The translations under genes and the position numbers were made by a program. Below, piece after piece: positions 53,139 to 61,664 of a stretch of DNA of 64,000 nt; positions within the stretch are counted from its first letter, which is position 1; every line of letters begins with the position of its first letter. This stretch comes from Arthrobacter gallicola (GTDB lineage: Bacteria; Actinomycetota; Actinomycetes; Actinomycetales; Micrococcaceae): NCBI RefSeq assembly GCF_014836775.1, contig NZ_JACSQD010000005.1, positions 62,001 to 126,000 on the forward strand, given 5' to 3'. Below the pieces are notes generated by a model. That model did not search any database, was not told the DNA's origin, and saw nothing but the letters and a program-made list of their open reading frames with translations.

Positions 53139-54488
53139 CTAGGTCATCGCCAGCACCATGGCCGGTTCGGCCAGCACATCCCCGACGTCCCGGAGGAACA
53201 GTGAGGCTTCCGCCCCGTCCACCAGCCGGTGGTCGAAGGACAGGCTGAGCGTCGTCACCTGCCGCAGCGCAACAGTCCCCTCGTGTTCCCACGGCAGGTT
53301 CCGGACGGCACCGAGGGCCAGTATGGCGGCCTCCCCCGGATTGAGGATGGGGGTTCCGGCATCCACCCCAAACACGCCGACATTGGAGATGGAGACCGTG
53401 CCGCCGGCGAGCGCCGCCGGAGGGGTCCCGCCGTCCCGGGCGGTACCGGCAAGATCTGAAATCGCCAGCGCCAGTTCGCGCAGCCCCAGGTCCTGAGCGT
53501 CCTTGATGTTGGGAACCAGCAGGCCCCGGGGCGTCGCCGCCGCGATTCCGAGGTTGACGTACCGGTAGCGGATGATTTCCCGGGCGTCCTCATCCCAGCG
53601 GGCATTCAGGCCCGGATGCCGCTGCAGGGCCAGGCAGACTGCCTTGGCGGCCAGGACCAGCGGAGTCAGCCGGACGCCCTCAAATTCCGGCCGGGCCTTC
53701 AGCTTCGCCAGCAGGTTCATTGACCCCGTAACGTCCAGGGTGAGGAAGACCGTGGCATGCGGAGCCGTAAAGGCACTGCTAACCATCGCCGCCGCCGTGT
53801 GTTTCCGGATGCCGGAAACCGGGATACGTTCCTCGCGGGCCTGCCCCAAATGCGGAGCGTCTTCGACGACGGTCTGCCCGGGGGCGGCCGGCCTCTCCGT
53901 GCTGTCCGTGCTGCTGACCCGCTGCACGGCGGCTTCCACATCTGAGCGCAGGATCCTGCCGTCCGGTCCGGTCCCCGTCACGAGGGCCAGGTCGACTCCG
54001 AGGTCGCGGGCCAGTTTCCGTACGGGTGGCGTGGACCGCGGCCGTTCCAAGAGCGGTTGGACGGCTGAGCCCGGTTGGACGGCTGAGGCCGGCTGGACGG
54101 CTGAGGCCGGCTGGACGGCTGAGGCCGGCTGTACCTTCACCAGTCCCGGGCGGGGTTTCCGAGCCGGGCGTCCGGCAGATTCCGGCTCGGCGCCGTATCC
54201 CACCAGGGTCGGCTGCCGGCGGGTCGCCTGGGCGGCGGGCTCCTCCGGGTCCGGGATATCGAAGGAGATGATGGTCGATCCCACCTCCACGACGGTTCCC
54301 GGCAGCTCGTGCAGCCGGGCCACCACCCCCGCAAACGGTGACGGCAGCTCCACCACTGCTTTGGCGGTCTCCACTTCGGCGATGACCTGGTTCAGCGCCA
54401 CCGTCTGTCCCTCCGCCACCCGCCAGCTGAGTATCTCGGATTCGGTCAGGCCCTCCCCCAGGTCCGGCAGCCGGAATTCGCGGATCAT
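53139..54488 (-). CDS. bkdC: Branched-chain 2-oxoacid dehydrogenase E2 (dihydrolipoamide acyltransferase)
   Basis: A 449-residue E2. The lipoyl domain carries Lys43 in EVETAKAVVELPSP; a peripheral-subunit-binding domain lies near TPPVRKLARDLGVDL; the catalytic domain ends with SFDHRLVDGAEA, holding the active-site His. Between domains, residues 120-144 are a linker of four QPASAV-type repeats (18-bp DNA repeats). The ATG overlaps the bkdB stop by 4 nt. A dihydrolipoamide dehydrogenase (E3) gene is not nearby. The precise 2-oxoacid is inferred from the neighbouring leucine genes. Confidence 0.92.
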   Translation of the reverse strand: MIREFRLPDLGEGLTESEILSWRVAEGQTVALNQVIAEVETAKAVVELPSPFAGVVARLHELPGTVVEVGSTIISFDIPDPEEPAAQATRRQPTLVGYGAEPESAGRPARKPRPGLVKVQPASAVQPASAVQPASAVQPGSAVQPLLERPRSTPPVRKLARDLGVDLALVTGTGPDGRILRSDVEAAVQRVSSTDSTERPAAPGQTVVEDAPHLGQAREERIPVSGIRKHTAAAMVSSAFTAPHATVFLTLDVTGSMNLLAKLKARPEFEGVRLTPLVLAAKAVCLALQRHPGLNARWDEDAREIIRYRYVNLGIAAATPRGLLVPNIKDAQDLGLRELALAISDLAGTARDGGTPPAALAGGTVSISNVGVFGVDAGTPILNPGEAAILALGAVRNLPWEHEGTVALRQVTTLSLSFDHRLVDGAEASLFLRDVGDVLAEPAMVLAMT

Positions 54489-55507
54489 CCCTGCACCCCT
54501 TCCAGGGCTGCCGTCCGGTCCAGGGAGTTGGGCCGGCGCATTACCCGGTCCACTCCGTCCAGGATCCGGTCCAGATCCGGAAGATGGTGTTTCTCCAGCC
54601 GTGCCGGCGGGTACGGAATGTCGAACCCGGTGACCCGGACCGGCGCATGCTCCAGGTAGTCGAAGCAGCGTTCGGTGATGCTCGCGGCGATCTCCGCGCC
54701 CAGCCCGCCGGACTGGGCTGCCTCGTGGGTGATCACCAGCCGGCCGGTCTTCCGCACGGAGGCCTCGACGGCGTCGTAGTCTATGGGCGCCAGCGAGCGC
54801 AGGTCGATTACTTCCACGGAGACGCCGTCGTCCTGTGCCGCGGCGGCCGCGTCCAGGGCGGTCATCACCAGCGGACCGTAGGCCACCAGCGTCACGTCGG
54901 TGCCCGGCGCAGCGACCCTGGCGGCGCCCATCGGGAGGGCACCGTCCAGCGTCAGGTCCACCTCGCCCTTGGTGTGATAGCGCCGCTTGGGTTCGAAGTA
55001 GAGCACCGGGTCGTCGCACTCAACCGCCTGACGGATCATGGTGTATGCATCCTGCGGGTTCGAAACGCTGATCACCCGCAGCCCGGATGTGTGCGTGAAG
55101 TAAGCCTCGGGCGACTCCGAATGGTGCTCCGGGGATCCGATGCCGCCACCGAAGGGCACCCGGATGGTCAGCGGCAGCTTCACGGCTCCGTGCGTGCGGT
55201 AGTGCATTTTGGCGACCTGGGACACGATCTGGTCGAACGCCGGGTAGATGAACCCGTCGAACTGGATTTCCACCACCGGACGGTAGCCGCGGTACGCAAG
55301 CCCGACGGCGGTCCCCATGATTCCGGATTCTGCCAGCGGCGTGTCGATCACCCGGCGGGGGCCGAATTCGGCCTGCAGGCCGTCGGTAATCCGAAAAACG
55401 CCCCCGAGCTTGCCGATGTCCTCCCCCATCAGGACCACCTTCGGATCCCCTGCCAGGGCATCGCGCAGCCCGGCGGTGATGGCGCGGCCAAAAGTCATGC
55501 TGGTCAT
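54485..55507 (-). CDS. bkdB: Branched-chain 2-oxoacid dehydrogenase E1 beta
   Basis: A 340-residue E1 beta subunit (transketolase Pyr domain then C-terminal domain). VLMGEDIGKLGGVFRITDGL, VEIQFDGFIYPAFDQIVSQV and RVPFGGGIGSPEHHSES are conserved. It overlaps both neighbours by 4 nt, so bkdA, bkdB and bkdC form a tightly coupled unit. Naming follows the actinobacterial bkdABC order. Confidence 0.93.
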   Translation of the reverse strand: MTSMTFGRAITAGLRDALAGDPKVVLMGEDIGKLGGVFRITDGLQAEFGPRRVIDTPLAESGIMGTAVGLAYRGYRPVVEIQFDGFIYPAFDQIVSQVAKMHYRTHGAVKLPLTIRVPFGGGIGSPEHHSESPEAYFTHTSGLRVISVSNPQDAYTMIRQAVECDDPVLYFEPKRRYHTKGEVDLTLDGALPMGAARVAAPGTDVTLVAYGPLVMTALDAAAAAQDDGVSVEVIDLRSLAPIDYDAVEASVRKTGRLVITHEAAQSGGLGAEIAASITERCFDYLEHAPVRVTGFDIPYPPARLEKHHLPDLDRILDGVDRVMRRPNSLDRTAALEGVQG

Positions 55508-56655
55508 CGCGCACCTCCCTCCGTGGTCTCGCCCATCATGGCGAGATATTGGCGGTAGTGCTCCCGCTGGCGGTCAAGCCAGCTGTTCGGCGACGAGTAG
55601 ACGTGCGCCAAGACCTCCATGGGTCCCGGATCGGGCATGCCCGTACAGGCGGCCCGCAGCTCCTGCGCGAGCGTATCGGCGTCGTGCTCCACGGTTGCCT
55701 GGAAGGCGCCGTCGAACTCCCCCTCGGATTCCAGCAGCGCGCCGACCCGGCTGATCGGATCCTTCGCCTGCCAGTCCAGGAGCTCGGCCGGGTCCCGGTA
55801 GCGGGTCGGATCGTCCGCGGTGGTGTGCGGCCCCATCCGGTAGGTGACTGCCTCGATGAAGGTGGGTCCTCCCCCGCTGCGCGCCCGGTCCAGCGCTTCC
55901 CGGGTGGCAGCCAGCGTGGCCAGGACGTCATTGCCGTCCACCCGGATGGATGGAATGCCGAAGCCCGGCGCCCGGTTGGCAACCGGGATCTGCGCCTGCA
56001 GTCCCACGGGTTCGGAGATGGCCCATTGGTTGTTCTGGCAGAAGAAGATCACCGGGGCCTGGAAGCTCGCGGCGAAAACCATCGCCTCGTTGACGTCGCC
56101 CTGGCTGGTGGCGCCGTCGCCGAAGTAGCTGATTGCCGCGTCGTCCACCCCGTCCTGCTGGATGCCCATGGCGTAGCCCGTGGCGTGCAGCGCCTGCGCG
56201 CCGATGATCACCTGCGTGGGTGCCATGTTCACGGAGTACGGATCCCAGCCGGCAGCGGCGTTGCCGCGCCAAACCCGCATCAGATCCGCGCACCCCACGC
56301 CGCGCAGAAAGGCCACGGCGTTCTCGCGGTAGCTGCTGAAGACGAAGTCCGAGGGCCGCAGCGCCCGGGCCGAGCCCACCTGCGCCGCCTCCTGCCCCAG
56401 CAGTGGGGGCCACAGACCCAGTTCACCCTGCCGTTGCAGTGACGTGGCTTCGGTGTCGATCCTTCTGGCCAGGACCATGTCCCGGTACAGGCCGCGGAGT
56501 GCAGCGGTGTCGATGTCCTGGACCCAGCGGTCATAGAGGTCGTCCCGGACGCGGAAACCATCAGGGCGGATCAGCTGGAGGTACGGGTCGTGCGGTTCTG
56601 TCCCGGTGTTTTCGGGATGGTCCGCCGGGATATGCAGGGACACTTTGATACGCAT
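55504..56655 (-). CDS. bkdA: Branched-chain 2-oxoacid dehydrogenase E1 alpha
   Basis: A 383-residue thiamine-diphosphate subunit. YFGDGATSQGDVNEAMVFAA followed by FFCQNNQWAIS is the ThDP/Mg motif; GPHTTADDPTRYR is the phosphorylation-loop region of this family. The N-terminal 40 residues (DHPENTGTEPHDP, QLIRPDGFRV) are typical of bacterial BKD E1 alpha and not of pyruvate dehydrogenase. The ATG at 56655 abuts GGAAGG, so a GTG at 56643 could be the real start. It is divergent from lrp. Confidence 0.92.
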   Translation of the reverse strand: MRIKVSLHIPADHPENTGTEPHDPYLQLIRPDGFRVRDDLYDRWVQDIDTAALRGLYRDMVLARRIDTEATSLQRQGELGLWPPLLGQEAAQVGSARALRPSDFVFSSYRENAVAFLRGVGCADLMRVWRGNAAAGWDPYSVNMAPTQVIIGAQALHATGYAMGIQQDGVDDAAISYFGDGATSQGDVNEAMVFAASFQAPVIFFCQNNQWAISEPVGLQAQIPVANRAPGFGIPSIRVDGNDVLATLAATREALDRARSGGGPTFIEAVTYRMGPHTTADDPTRYRDPAELLDWQAKDPISRVGALLESEGEFDGAFQATVEHDADTLAQELRAACTGMPDPGPMEVLAHVYSSPNSWLDRQREHYRQYLAMMGETTEGGAR

Positions 56656-56702
56656 CCTTCCGTGGGTGGAGCCCCGGGGGTGGTGGGGTCCAAACCTGTT
56701 GC

Positions 56703-56720
56703 CTGGGCACCTTTGCCCAG
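56703..56720. promoter_or_regulatory. Inverted repeat near the bkdA promoter
   Basis: CTGGGCA-CCTT-TGCCCAG, a 7-bp inverted repeat 48 nt upstream of bkdA in the divergent bkdA/lrp gap. It is a possible regulator site; there is no other support. Confidence 0.35.
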
Positions 56721-56772
56721 ATAGATGTGACCCTACTCACACCGGGCATGCGGTACAACTGCGCGCGATGGG

Positions 56773-56825
56773 ATTGCGCAGTCTGCCCTGCCGGAAGGGA
56801 TTTGGCCGTGCTAGCGTTGCGCACT
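56773..56825. promoter_or_regulatory. Candidate Lrp-type operator (two TTGCGCA sites)
   Basis: ATTGCGCAGT (56773-56782) and GTTGCGCACT (56816-56825) are near-identical, 43 bp apart (about four helical turns), and a third partial TGCGCG is at 56760. The second site abuts the ATG at 56826. Regular phasing is typical of Lrp/AsnC binding. Confidence 0.5.
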
Positions 56826-57359
56826 ATGCAGATTCTGGACGGTACCGACTTCCGCGTGCTGCGGGCCATGGCCACCGACCCGCGGCGAACCGTCGTGGCC
56901 CTGGCCGGCCGGCTCGGCATCTCCCGCAACACCGTTCAGGCCCGCTTGTCCCGGCTCGAAACCAAGGGTGCTTTCCTCCCCTTCGAGCGGCGGATCAACC
57001 CGGTGGCACTGGGCTATCCCCTGATGGCTTTTGTCCACGTCCATGTCCAGCAGCAGCGGCTCAACGAGATCACCGCCGAACTGTCCGCCATCCCTGAAGT
57101 CGTGGAAGCCCACGGCCTCACCGGGGCGGCGGACATCCTGCTGCGGACGGTCGCCGTCGACGCCGAGGATCTGTTCCGGATAAACAAGGCCATCCTGGCG
57201 GTGCCCGGCGTCGAGCGGTCCGACACCACCCTGGCGATGGGCGAGCTCATCCCCTACCGGGTGTCCCCGCTCCTTGACCGCGGGCCGGCCCTGGGAATTG
57301 ACGCTGAAAACGGGACAGGTTCCGCATTTAGGGATCGTTCCGGGCAGGTGAAACAATAG
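56808..57359 (+). CDS. Lrp/AsnC-family transcriptional regulator (BkdR-like)
   Basis: A 183-residue regulator. The helix-turn-helix is RRTVVALAGRLGISRNTVQA and the C-terminal RAM domain (PLMAFVHVHVQQQRL, GAADILLRTVA) binds amino acids. It is divergent from bkdABC and, like BkdR, probably controls it in response to branched-chain amino acids. Two starts are possible: GTG 56808 with GGAAGGG 8 nt upstream (used here), or ATG 56826. The IclR gene follows after 4 nt. Confidence 0.88.
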   Translation: MLALRTMQILDGTDFRVLRAMATDPRRTVVALAGRLGISRNTVQARLSRLETKGAFLPFERRINPVALGYPLMAFVHVHVQQQRLNEITAELSAIPEVVEAHGLTGAADILLRTVAVDAEDLFRINKAILAVPGVERSDTTLAMGELIPYRVSPLLDRGPALGIDAENGTGSAFRDRSGQVKQ

Positions 57360-57363
57360 CCGC

Positions 57364-58134
57364 ATGAGCGAGACGACTGCCGGGGCGAAAACACTCGAGC
57401 GTGGATTGGCCCTGCTGGACCATGTGGCTGAGGGAGCGGAAACGCTGGAGGACCTCACCCGGGTCTCGGGCCTGAGCCGGTCGGCCGTGCACCGGATGCT
57501 CACCTCGCTGGTCCAGGCCCGGTACCTCAGCGTCGACGCTCAGCACCGGTATCACCTGGGGCTGAAACTGCTCCAGCTGGGTGCACACGCTGAGTCCAGC
57601 ATCAACCTCTCGGCGGAGATCTCCCAGATTCTCGAGAGTATTTCCCGCGAGACGTCCGATACCACGCATCTGGGTATCCTCGTCGAATCAGATGTGCTCT
57701 ATCTGGCGAAGGCCCGCGGCTACCGCGGCATCGAAATGGCGTCCCGGCCCGGCGCCAAGCTCCGGGCACAGAACACGGCGATGGGCAAGGTCCTGTTGGC
57801 GCAGCGCACCAACGCTGAGGCACTGGCCGCCTTCGATCCTGCGTTTACACCGACCCCACGCTCCATCACCACGCAGGAGCACTTTCTCGCGGCCCTGGAT
57901 CAGGCCCGGCGCGACGGCTACGCGCTGGACGACCAGGAAAACGAACTGGGAATCACGTGCGTAGCCATCGGCCTTCCGGATCTCGCCGGTGATATCACGG
58001 CGGCCGCTTCCATCTCCGCTCCGAGCGTGCACATGACCCCGGAGCGGATCGGAGAACTGGTGAGCCTGATGCAGGCCAGGCGTCCGGAGCTTACCCGCTG
58101 CCTGCCGCAGGGCTTCGAACGCGCCTGGATTTAG
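57364..58134 (+). CDS. IclR-family transcriptional regulator
   Basis: A 256-residue protein with an N-terminal winged helix (EDLTRVSGLSRSAVHRMLTS) and a C-terminal IclR ligand domain (GYRGIEMASRPGAKLRAQNT, DDQENELGITCVA). IclR regulators of sugar-acid catabolism (KdgR type) have this form. It is convergent with the kdgK-led operon, with 6 nt between stops, and is the likely regulator of that operon. It may share the lrp transcript. Confidence 0.92.
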   Translation: MSETTAGAKTLERGLALLDHVAEGAETLEDLTRVSGLSRSAVHRMLTSLVQARYLSVDAQHRYHLGLKLLQLGAHAESSINLSAEISQILESISRETSDTTHLGILVESDVLYLAKARGYRGIEMASRPGAKLRAQNTAMGKVLLAQRTNAEALAAFDPAFTPTPRSITTQEHFLAALDQARRDGYALDDQENELGITCVAIGLPDLAGDITAAASISAPSVHMTPERIGELVSLMQARRPELTRCLPQGFERAWI

Positions 58135-58140
58135 TCCTCC

Positions 58141-59118
58141 CTACCGGGAGACCGGGTCGCTTTCCTCCAGCAGCCCAAGCTCCGCGCGGCGGGGCATCCC
58201 TTCCCAGTCGCCCGGCACCAGACAGGCGAACGCTCCCGTGCGCACAGCGGTGAGCAACCGCTGTTCCACCTCGGCCCCGGCCAGGAACTCGTTGATGTAT
58301 CCCGCCACGAAGGCGTCCCCCGCACCCACCGTGTCCACCGGAACGATTGGCACAGCGTCCTGGGCATAGGTTTCCCCGCCGATCAAGGCCAGGCAGCCTT
58401 CTTCGCCGAGCTTGATAACAGCCTGTCCAGCTCCCAGCGACTCAAACCGTGCCGCGAGTTCGGTGGGGTTCTTGGCCGCCCCCACGGCCAGCTCCGCTTC
58501 CTCAACACCGGCAAAGACCATGTCAGCCTGGCCGGCAAGACGGCGCAGGACGGGCGCTGCCTGCTCGGGTGCCCAGAGGTTGGCCCGGTAATTCAGGTCG
58601 AAGGACACCAATGTGCCCGCTGCCTTGGCGCAGCTGATGGCATGGTCAACGGCCTCGGCCGCAGACGGAGACAGGGCGGGCGTGATGCCGGTAATGTGCA
58701 GCACTCTCGCCTGCCGCACCACAGCCTCAGGTACGTCCTCGGGACTCAGCCGGGATCCGGCGCTGCCGGCACGGTAGTACCAGACCTTCTGCGAGCTGTG
58801 GGTGCGGCGTTCCTTGATCATCAGGCCCGTGGGAGCGGCGGGATCACTCCGCCCAGCCACGTGGATGCCCTCCGCGGCGAGCTCGCGGCGGACCAAATCA
58901 CCGAGGCTGTCTGTGCCAAGCCGCCCCACCCAGGTCACGGTGGTGCCGAGCCGGCGCAGGCCGATGGCAAAATTGGTCTCCGCCCCTCCCATGCCCAGGC
59001 TCATGGAGGACACGTGCGCCAACGGCCCCGGCGTGTCCGCCTTCATCAGGGCCATGGTTTCGCCCAGGGTCACAACCTCCGTGGGCGGTCCGCCATACGG
59101 AACGGGTGAAAACGTCAC
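58141..59118 (-). CDS. kdgK: 2-dehydro-3-deoxygluconokinase (PfkB family)
   Basis: A 325-residue sugar kinase. The catalytic Asp268 is in VDTVGAGDAFVAG, and the N-terminal GGAETNFAIGLRRLG and WYYRAGSAGSRLSPEDV suit KDG kinases. It phosphorylates 2-keto-3-deoxygluconate to KDPG, used by the aldolase encoded just upstream. The start overlaps the aldolase stop by 4 nt. It is the last gene of the operon. Other PfkB substrates are possible but less likely in this setting. Confidence 0.88.
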   Translation of the reverse strand: MTFSPVPYGGPPTEVVTLGETMALMKADTPGPLAHVSSMSLGMGGAETNFAIGLRRLGTTVTWVGRLGTDSLGDLVRRELAAEGIHVAGRSDPAAPTGLMIKERRTHSSQKVWYYRAGSAGSRLSPEDVPEAVVRQARVLHITGITPALSPSAAEAVDHAISCAKAAGTLVSFDLNYRANLWAPEQAAPVLRRLAGQADMVFAGVEEAELAVGAAKNPTELAARFESLGAGQAVIKLGEEGCLALIGGETYAQDAVPIVPVDTVGAGDAFVAGYINEFLAGAEVEQRLLTAVRTGAFACLVPGDWEGMPRRAELGLLEESDPVSR

Positions 59119-59810
59119 AGGGCACCTCCGGGAACTGCCGCGGCGGCCTCAGCCACCAGGGCACTGGCCCGGCGGGCGCGCTCCGTCAGCGCCTCCAGAC
59201 TGCCTCCGGCGAAGGCGTCCCCGATCAGCGGGCCGCCGAGGCTGACGGCCAGAGCTCCGGCGCCGATCCACGCCGGGGCATCCTCAATGCTCACGCCGCC
59301 GCTCGGAATAACCTGCATCCCGGGAAACGGCCCACGCAGATGCGCCAAATAGCCCTTGCCGACCACTGAAGCCGGAAACAGTTTCACGGCGGTGGCGCCG
59401 GCTGACCATCCGGTCAGCAGTTCGGTCGGCGTGAATCCGCCGGGGAAGACGGGAACATTCCTCCGCACCGCAGCGTCGACCACCCCGGCTGACATCGCGG
59501 GGGTCACCAGGAACTGGGCGCCGCAGTCGAGCGCCTGTTCGGCTTCATCCTCCGAGGTGATCGTTCCCACGCCGATCTCGGCGCCCCCGGCGAAGCGGCT
59601 GACCAAGGCCGGCATCTCGGCGAAGACGCCCGCGGTGCTGAGGGTGAGTTCAATTGAGGTGACTCCGCCCCGGATGAGTGCCTCCACTACCGGGGCATAT
59701 TCGCTGGCATGCCCCGCCCTGAGGACGGCAATCACCGGATGCGCGCGGAGCAGTTCGGACGGAACCGGCCGGCTGGTGGAGGGTGTATCGGTATTCATGG
59801 TGCTGGACAT
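59115..59810 (-). CDS. eda: 2-dehydro-3-deoxyphosphogluconate (KDPG) aldolase
   Basis: A 231-residue class I aldolase. Glu54 (TSIELTL) and the Schiff-base Lys143 (AVKLFPAS) are present, with FPGGFTPTE at 122-130 and IPSGGVS. It cleaves KDPG to pyruvate and glyceraldehyde-3-phosphate. A 2-dehydro-3-deoxy-6-phosphogalactonate activity cannot be excluded. It overlaps kdgK by 4 nt and lies 43 nt after the SDR gene. Confidence 0.9.
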   Translation of the reverse strand: MSSTMNTDTPSTSRPVPSELLRAHPVIAVLRAGHASEYAPVVEALIRGGVTSIELTLSTAGVFAEMPALVSRFAGGAEIGVGTITSEDEAEQALDCGAQFLVTPAMSAGVVDAAVRRNVPVFPGGFTPTELLTGWSAGATAVKLFPASVVGKGYLAHLRGPFPGMQVIPSGGVSIEDAPAWIGAGALAVSLGGPLIGDAFAGGSLEALTERARRASALVAEAAAAVPGGAL

Positions 59811-59853
59811 GTCGCTGCTTTCGTCAGGTCTTTCTTCACTTCGTTCTCAGGGG

Positions 59854-60612
59854 TCACCGGGACAGCCAGCCGCCGTCGACGGGCAGCACCACACCGTGGA
59901 TGTAAGCCGCGGCCGGCGAGGCCAGGAAAACCACCGCCCCCGCGATGTCCTCGGCGCGTCCCCAGCGCCCGGCGGGAATCCGCACCGAAATCTGCTCTGA
60001 CCGTTCCGGGTCCTCAAGCAGGGCTTCGTTCATCTCCGTGGCGAAGTATCCGGGGGCGACGGCGTTCACGTTGACTCCCCGGCCGGCCCATTCGTTGCAC
60101 AGGGCCTTAGTCAGCTGGGCCACTGCACCCTTTGACGCTGCGTACGCCGGAACCCGCAGACCACCCTGGAAACTGAGCAGCGATGCCAAGTTGATGATCT
60201 TTCCGTCGCCGCGCTCCAGCATTCCGGGCGCAAAACCCTGGCAGAGCTGGAACACCGAGCGGGTGTTGATGCCCCAGACCCTGTCGAAATCCGAGAGCGG
60301 GAACTCCGTCGAATCGTGGCGGATCTGCGTTCCGGCGTTGTTCACCAGGATGTCCACCTGCGTTGTTGCCAGGGTGGTGGCAACAGCATCCGCGACGGAT
60401 TCCTCACTGGACAAATCCACGTGCTGCCCGGTCACGGAAGTACCGGTTTCCCCGGCCACGCGCTTCAACTCAACCGGAACCTCGCCGCGTTGGAACGCGA
60501 CGACGTTCGCTCCCGCGCGAAGCAGGCCGGCGGCAATTCCCAGGCCAATGCCGCGTGAGGCCCCGGTGACAACGGCGGTTTTCCCGCTGAGGCTAAATTG
60601 GGAAGTGTTCAT
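59854..60612 (-). CDS. SDR-family oxidoreductase (KduD/IdnO-like)
   Basis: A 252-residue classical SDR. TGASRGIG (16-23) binds NAD(P), NNAG is at 91-94, and the catalytic set includes Ser144, Tyr157 and Lys161 (YAASK). The closest named relatives by pattern are 2-dehydro-3-deoxygluconate 5-dehydrogenase (KduD) and gluconate 5-dehydrogenase (IdnO); sequence does not decide between them. It overlaps the alcohol dehydrogenase stop by 4 nt. Confidence 0.87.
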   Translation of the reverse strand: MNTSQFSLSGKTAVVTGASRGIGLGIAAGLLRAGANVVAFQRGEVPVELKRVAGETGTSVTGQHVDLSSEESVADAVATTLATTQVDILVNNAGTQIRHDSTEFPLSDFDRVWGINTRSVFQLCQGFAPGMLERGDGKIINLASLLSFQGGLRVPAYAASKGAVAQLTKALCNEWAGRGVNVNAVAPGYFATEMNEALLEDPERSEQISVRIPAGRWGRAEDIAGAVVFLASPAAAYIHGVVLPVDGGWLSR

Positions 60613-61664
60613 GCGGAGGGTCCTTCCGTGGCGCCGGAACTGACCGGCCCGGAGGTGACGAGTACTTTGAGTGCGGGTCCGGCGGACATAGCCAGGTCAA
60701 ATGCGGCAGCGGCATCTGTCAGGGCGAACTCCTGGATCGGTATCCGGCCTACCCCCAGGACGTCTGTCTCAAGGAGTTCAACCGCCCGTTCAACGTCGGC
60801 CCGGGTATAGACCCGGACGCCGACAACGGTGTTCTCTGCGAAGGTCAGGGCCTGGAGGTTAAGCTCCACCGGCTTTTTGTAGACGCCCACCAGCACCACG
60901 GTTCCGCGCACCCGAACGACGTCGGGAAACACAGCCGCGACGGCGGGGTGTCCGGCCGAATCAAAGACGATATCCGCTCCTTCGCCGTTCGTGGCCTCGT
61001 ACACCGCCTGCACAGATTCCTTGCCGGCGGGAAGTGTTTCGAAGCCCAGTGAACGGGCCACTGCTGCCCGCTCTTCGCTCGGCTCGGAGATCAGAACGGT
61101 GGCTGCACCGAGGTGCTTGGCGACCAGGGCCACCAGAATGCCTATCGGTCCCGCCCCGAAAACAACCACGCGTTCCCCGCCGCGCAGCCCGGAGCGGTCT
61201 ACGGCGTGGACCGCGACAGCAAGTGGTTCAGCGAGCGCAGCTTCGCGGGCCGGGACACCGGCACCCACCGGGATCAGCGAACCGGCCGGCAGCGCGACGT
61301 ATTCCGCCAGGGAACCGGGGACGTCGATTCCATAGAGACCGAGATTGCGGCACACATGAGTGTTGCCGTGCCGGCAGGGGTGGCAGTCCCCGCAGTGGAT
61401 CAGCGGCTCCACCGTGACCCGCGTTCCGACCGCCGGCCCATCCGGGACTGCTGTTTCCACCACTCCGGTGATCTCGTGGCCCATGATGAGCGGGGCTGCC
61501 GCCCGCGGGTGAGTACCTTGGAGGATGGAGAAGTCCGTTCCGCAAAGCCCGGTGTACTCAACCCGGACCAGCACCCAGCCTTCCGGGAGCACCGGGAGGG
61601 GCAGCTGCTGCGTTTCGATGTTTCCTGGCCCGGTCCACACGGCCGCGCTCATCAGCCCGGTCAT
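60609..61664 (-). CDS. Zinc-dependent medium-chain alcohol dehydrogenase
   Basis: A 351-residue protein. Catalytic zinc ligands include Cys41 and His63-Glu64 (GHE), and the structural zinc is held by Cys91, 94, 97 and 105 (CGDCHPCRHGNTHVC). FGAGPIGILVAL binds NAD(P). The family holds L-threonine, sorbitol and L-idonate 5-dehydrogenases; in this operon an idonate- or polyol-type activity is favoured. The ATG overlaps the upstream dehydrogenase stop by 4 nt; a longer frame upstream is not supported. Confidence 0.88.
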   Translation of the reverse strand: MTGLMSAAVWTGPGNIETQQLPLPVLPEGWVLVRVEYTGLCGTDFSILQGTHPRAAAPLIMGHEITGVVETAVPDGPAVGTRVTVEPLIHCGDCHPCRHGNTHVCRNLGLYGIDVPGSLAEYVALPAGSLIPVGAGVPAREAALAEPLAVAVHAVDRSGLRGGERVVVFGAGPIGILVALVAKHLGAATVLISEPSEERAAVARSLGFETLPAGKESVQAVYEATNGEGADIVFDSAGHPAVAAVFPDVVRVRGTVVLVGVYKKPVELNLQALTFAENTVVGVRVYTRADVERAVELLETDVLGVGRIPIQEFALTDAAAAFDLAMSAGPALKVLVTSGPVSSGATEGPSA

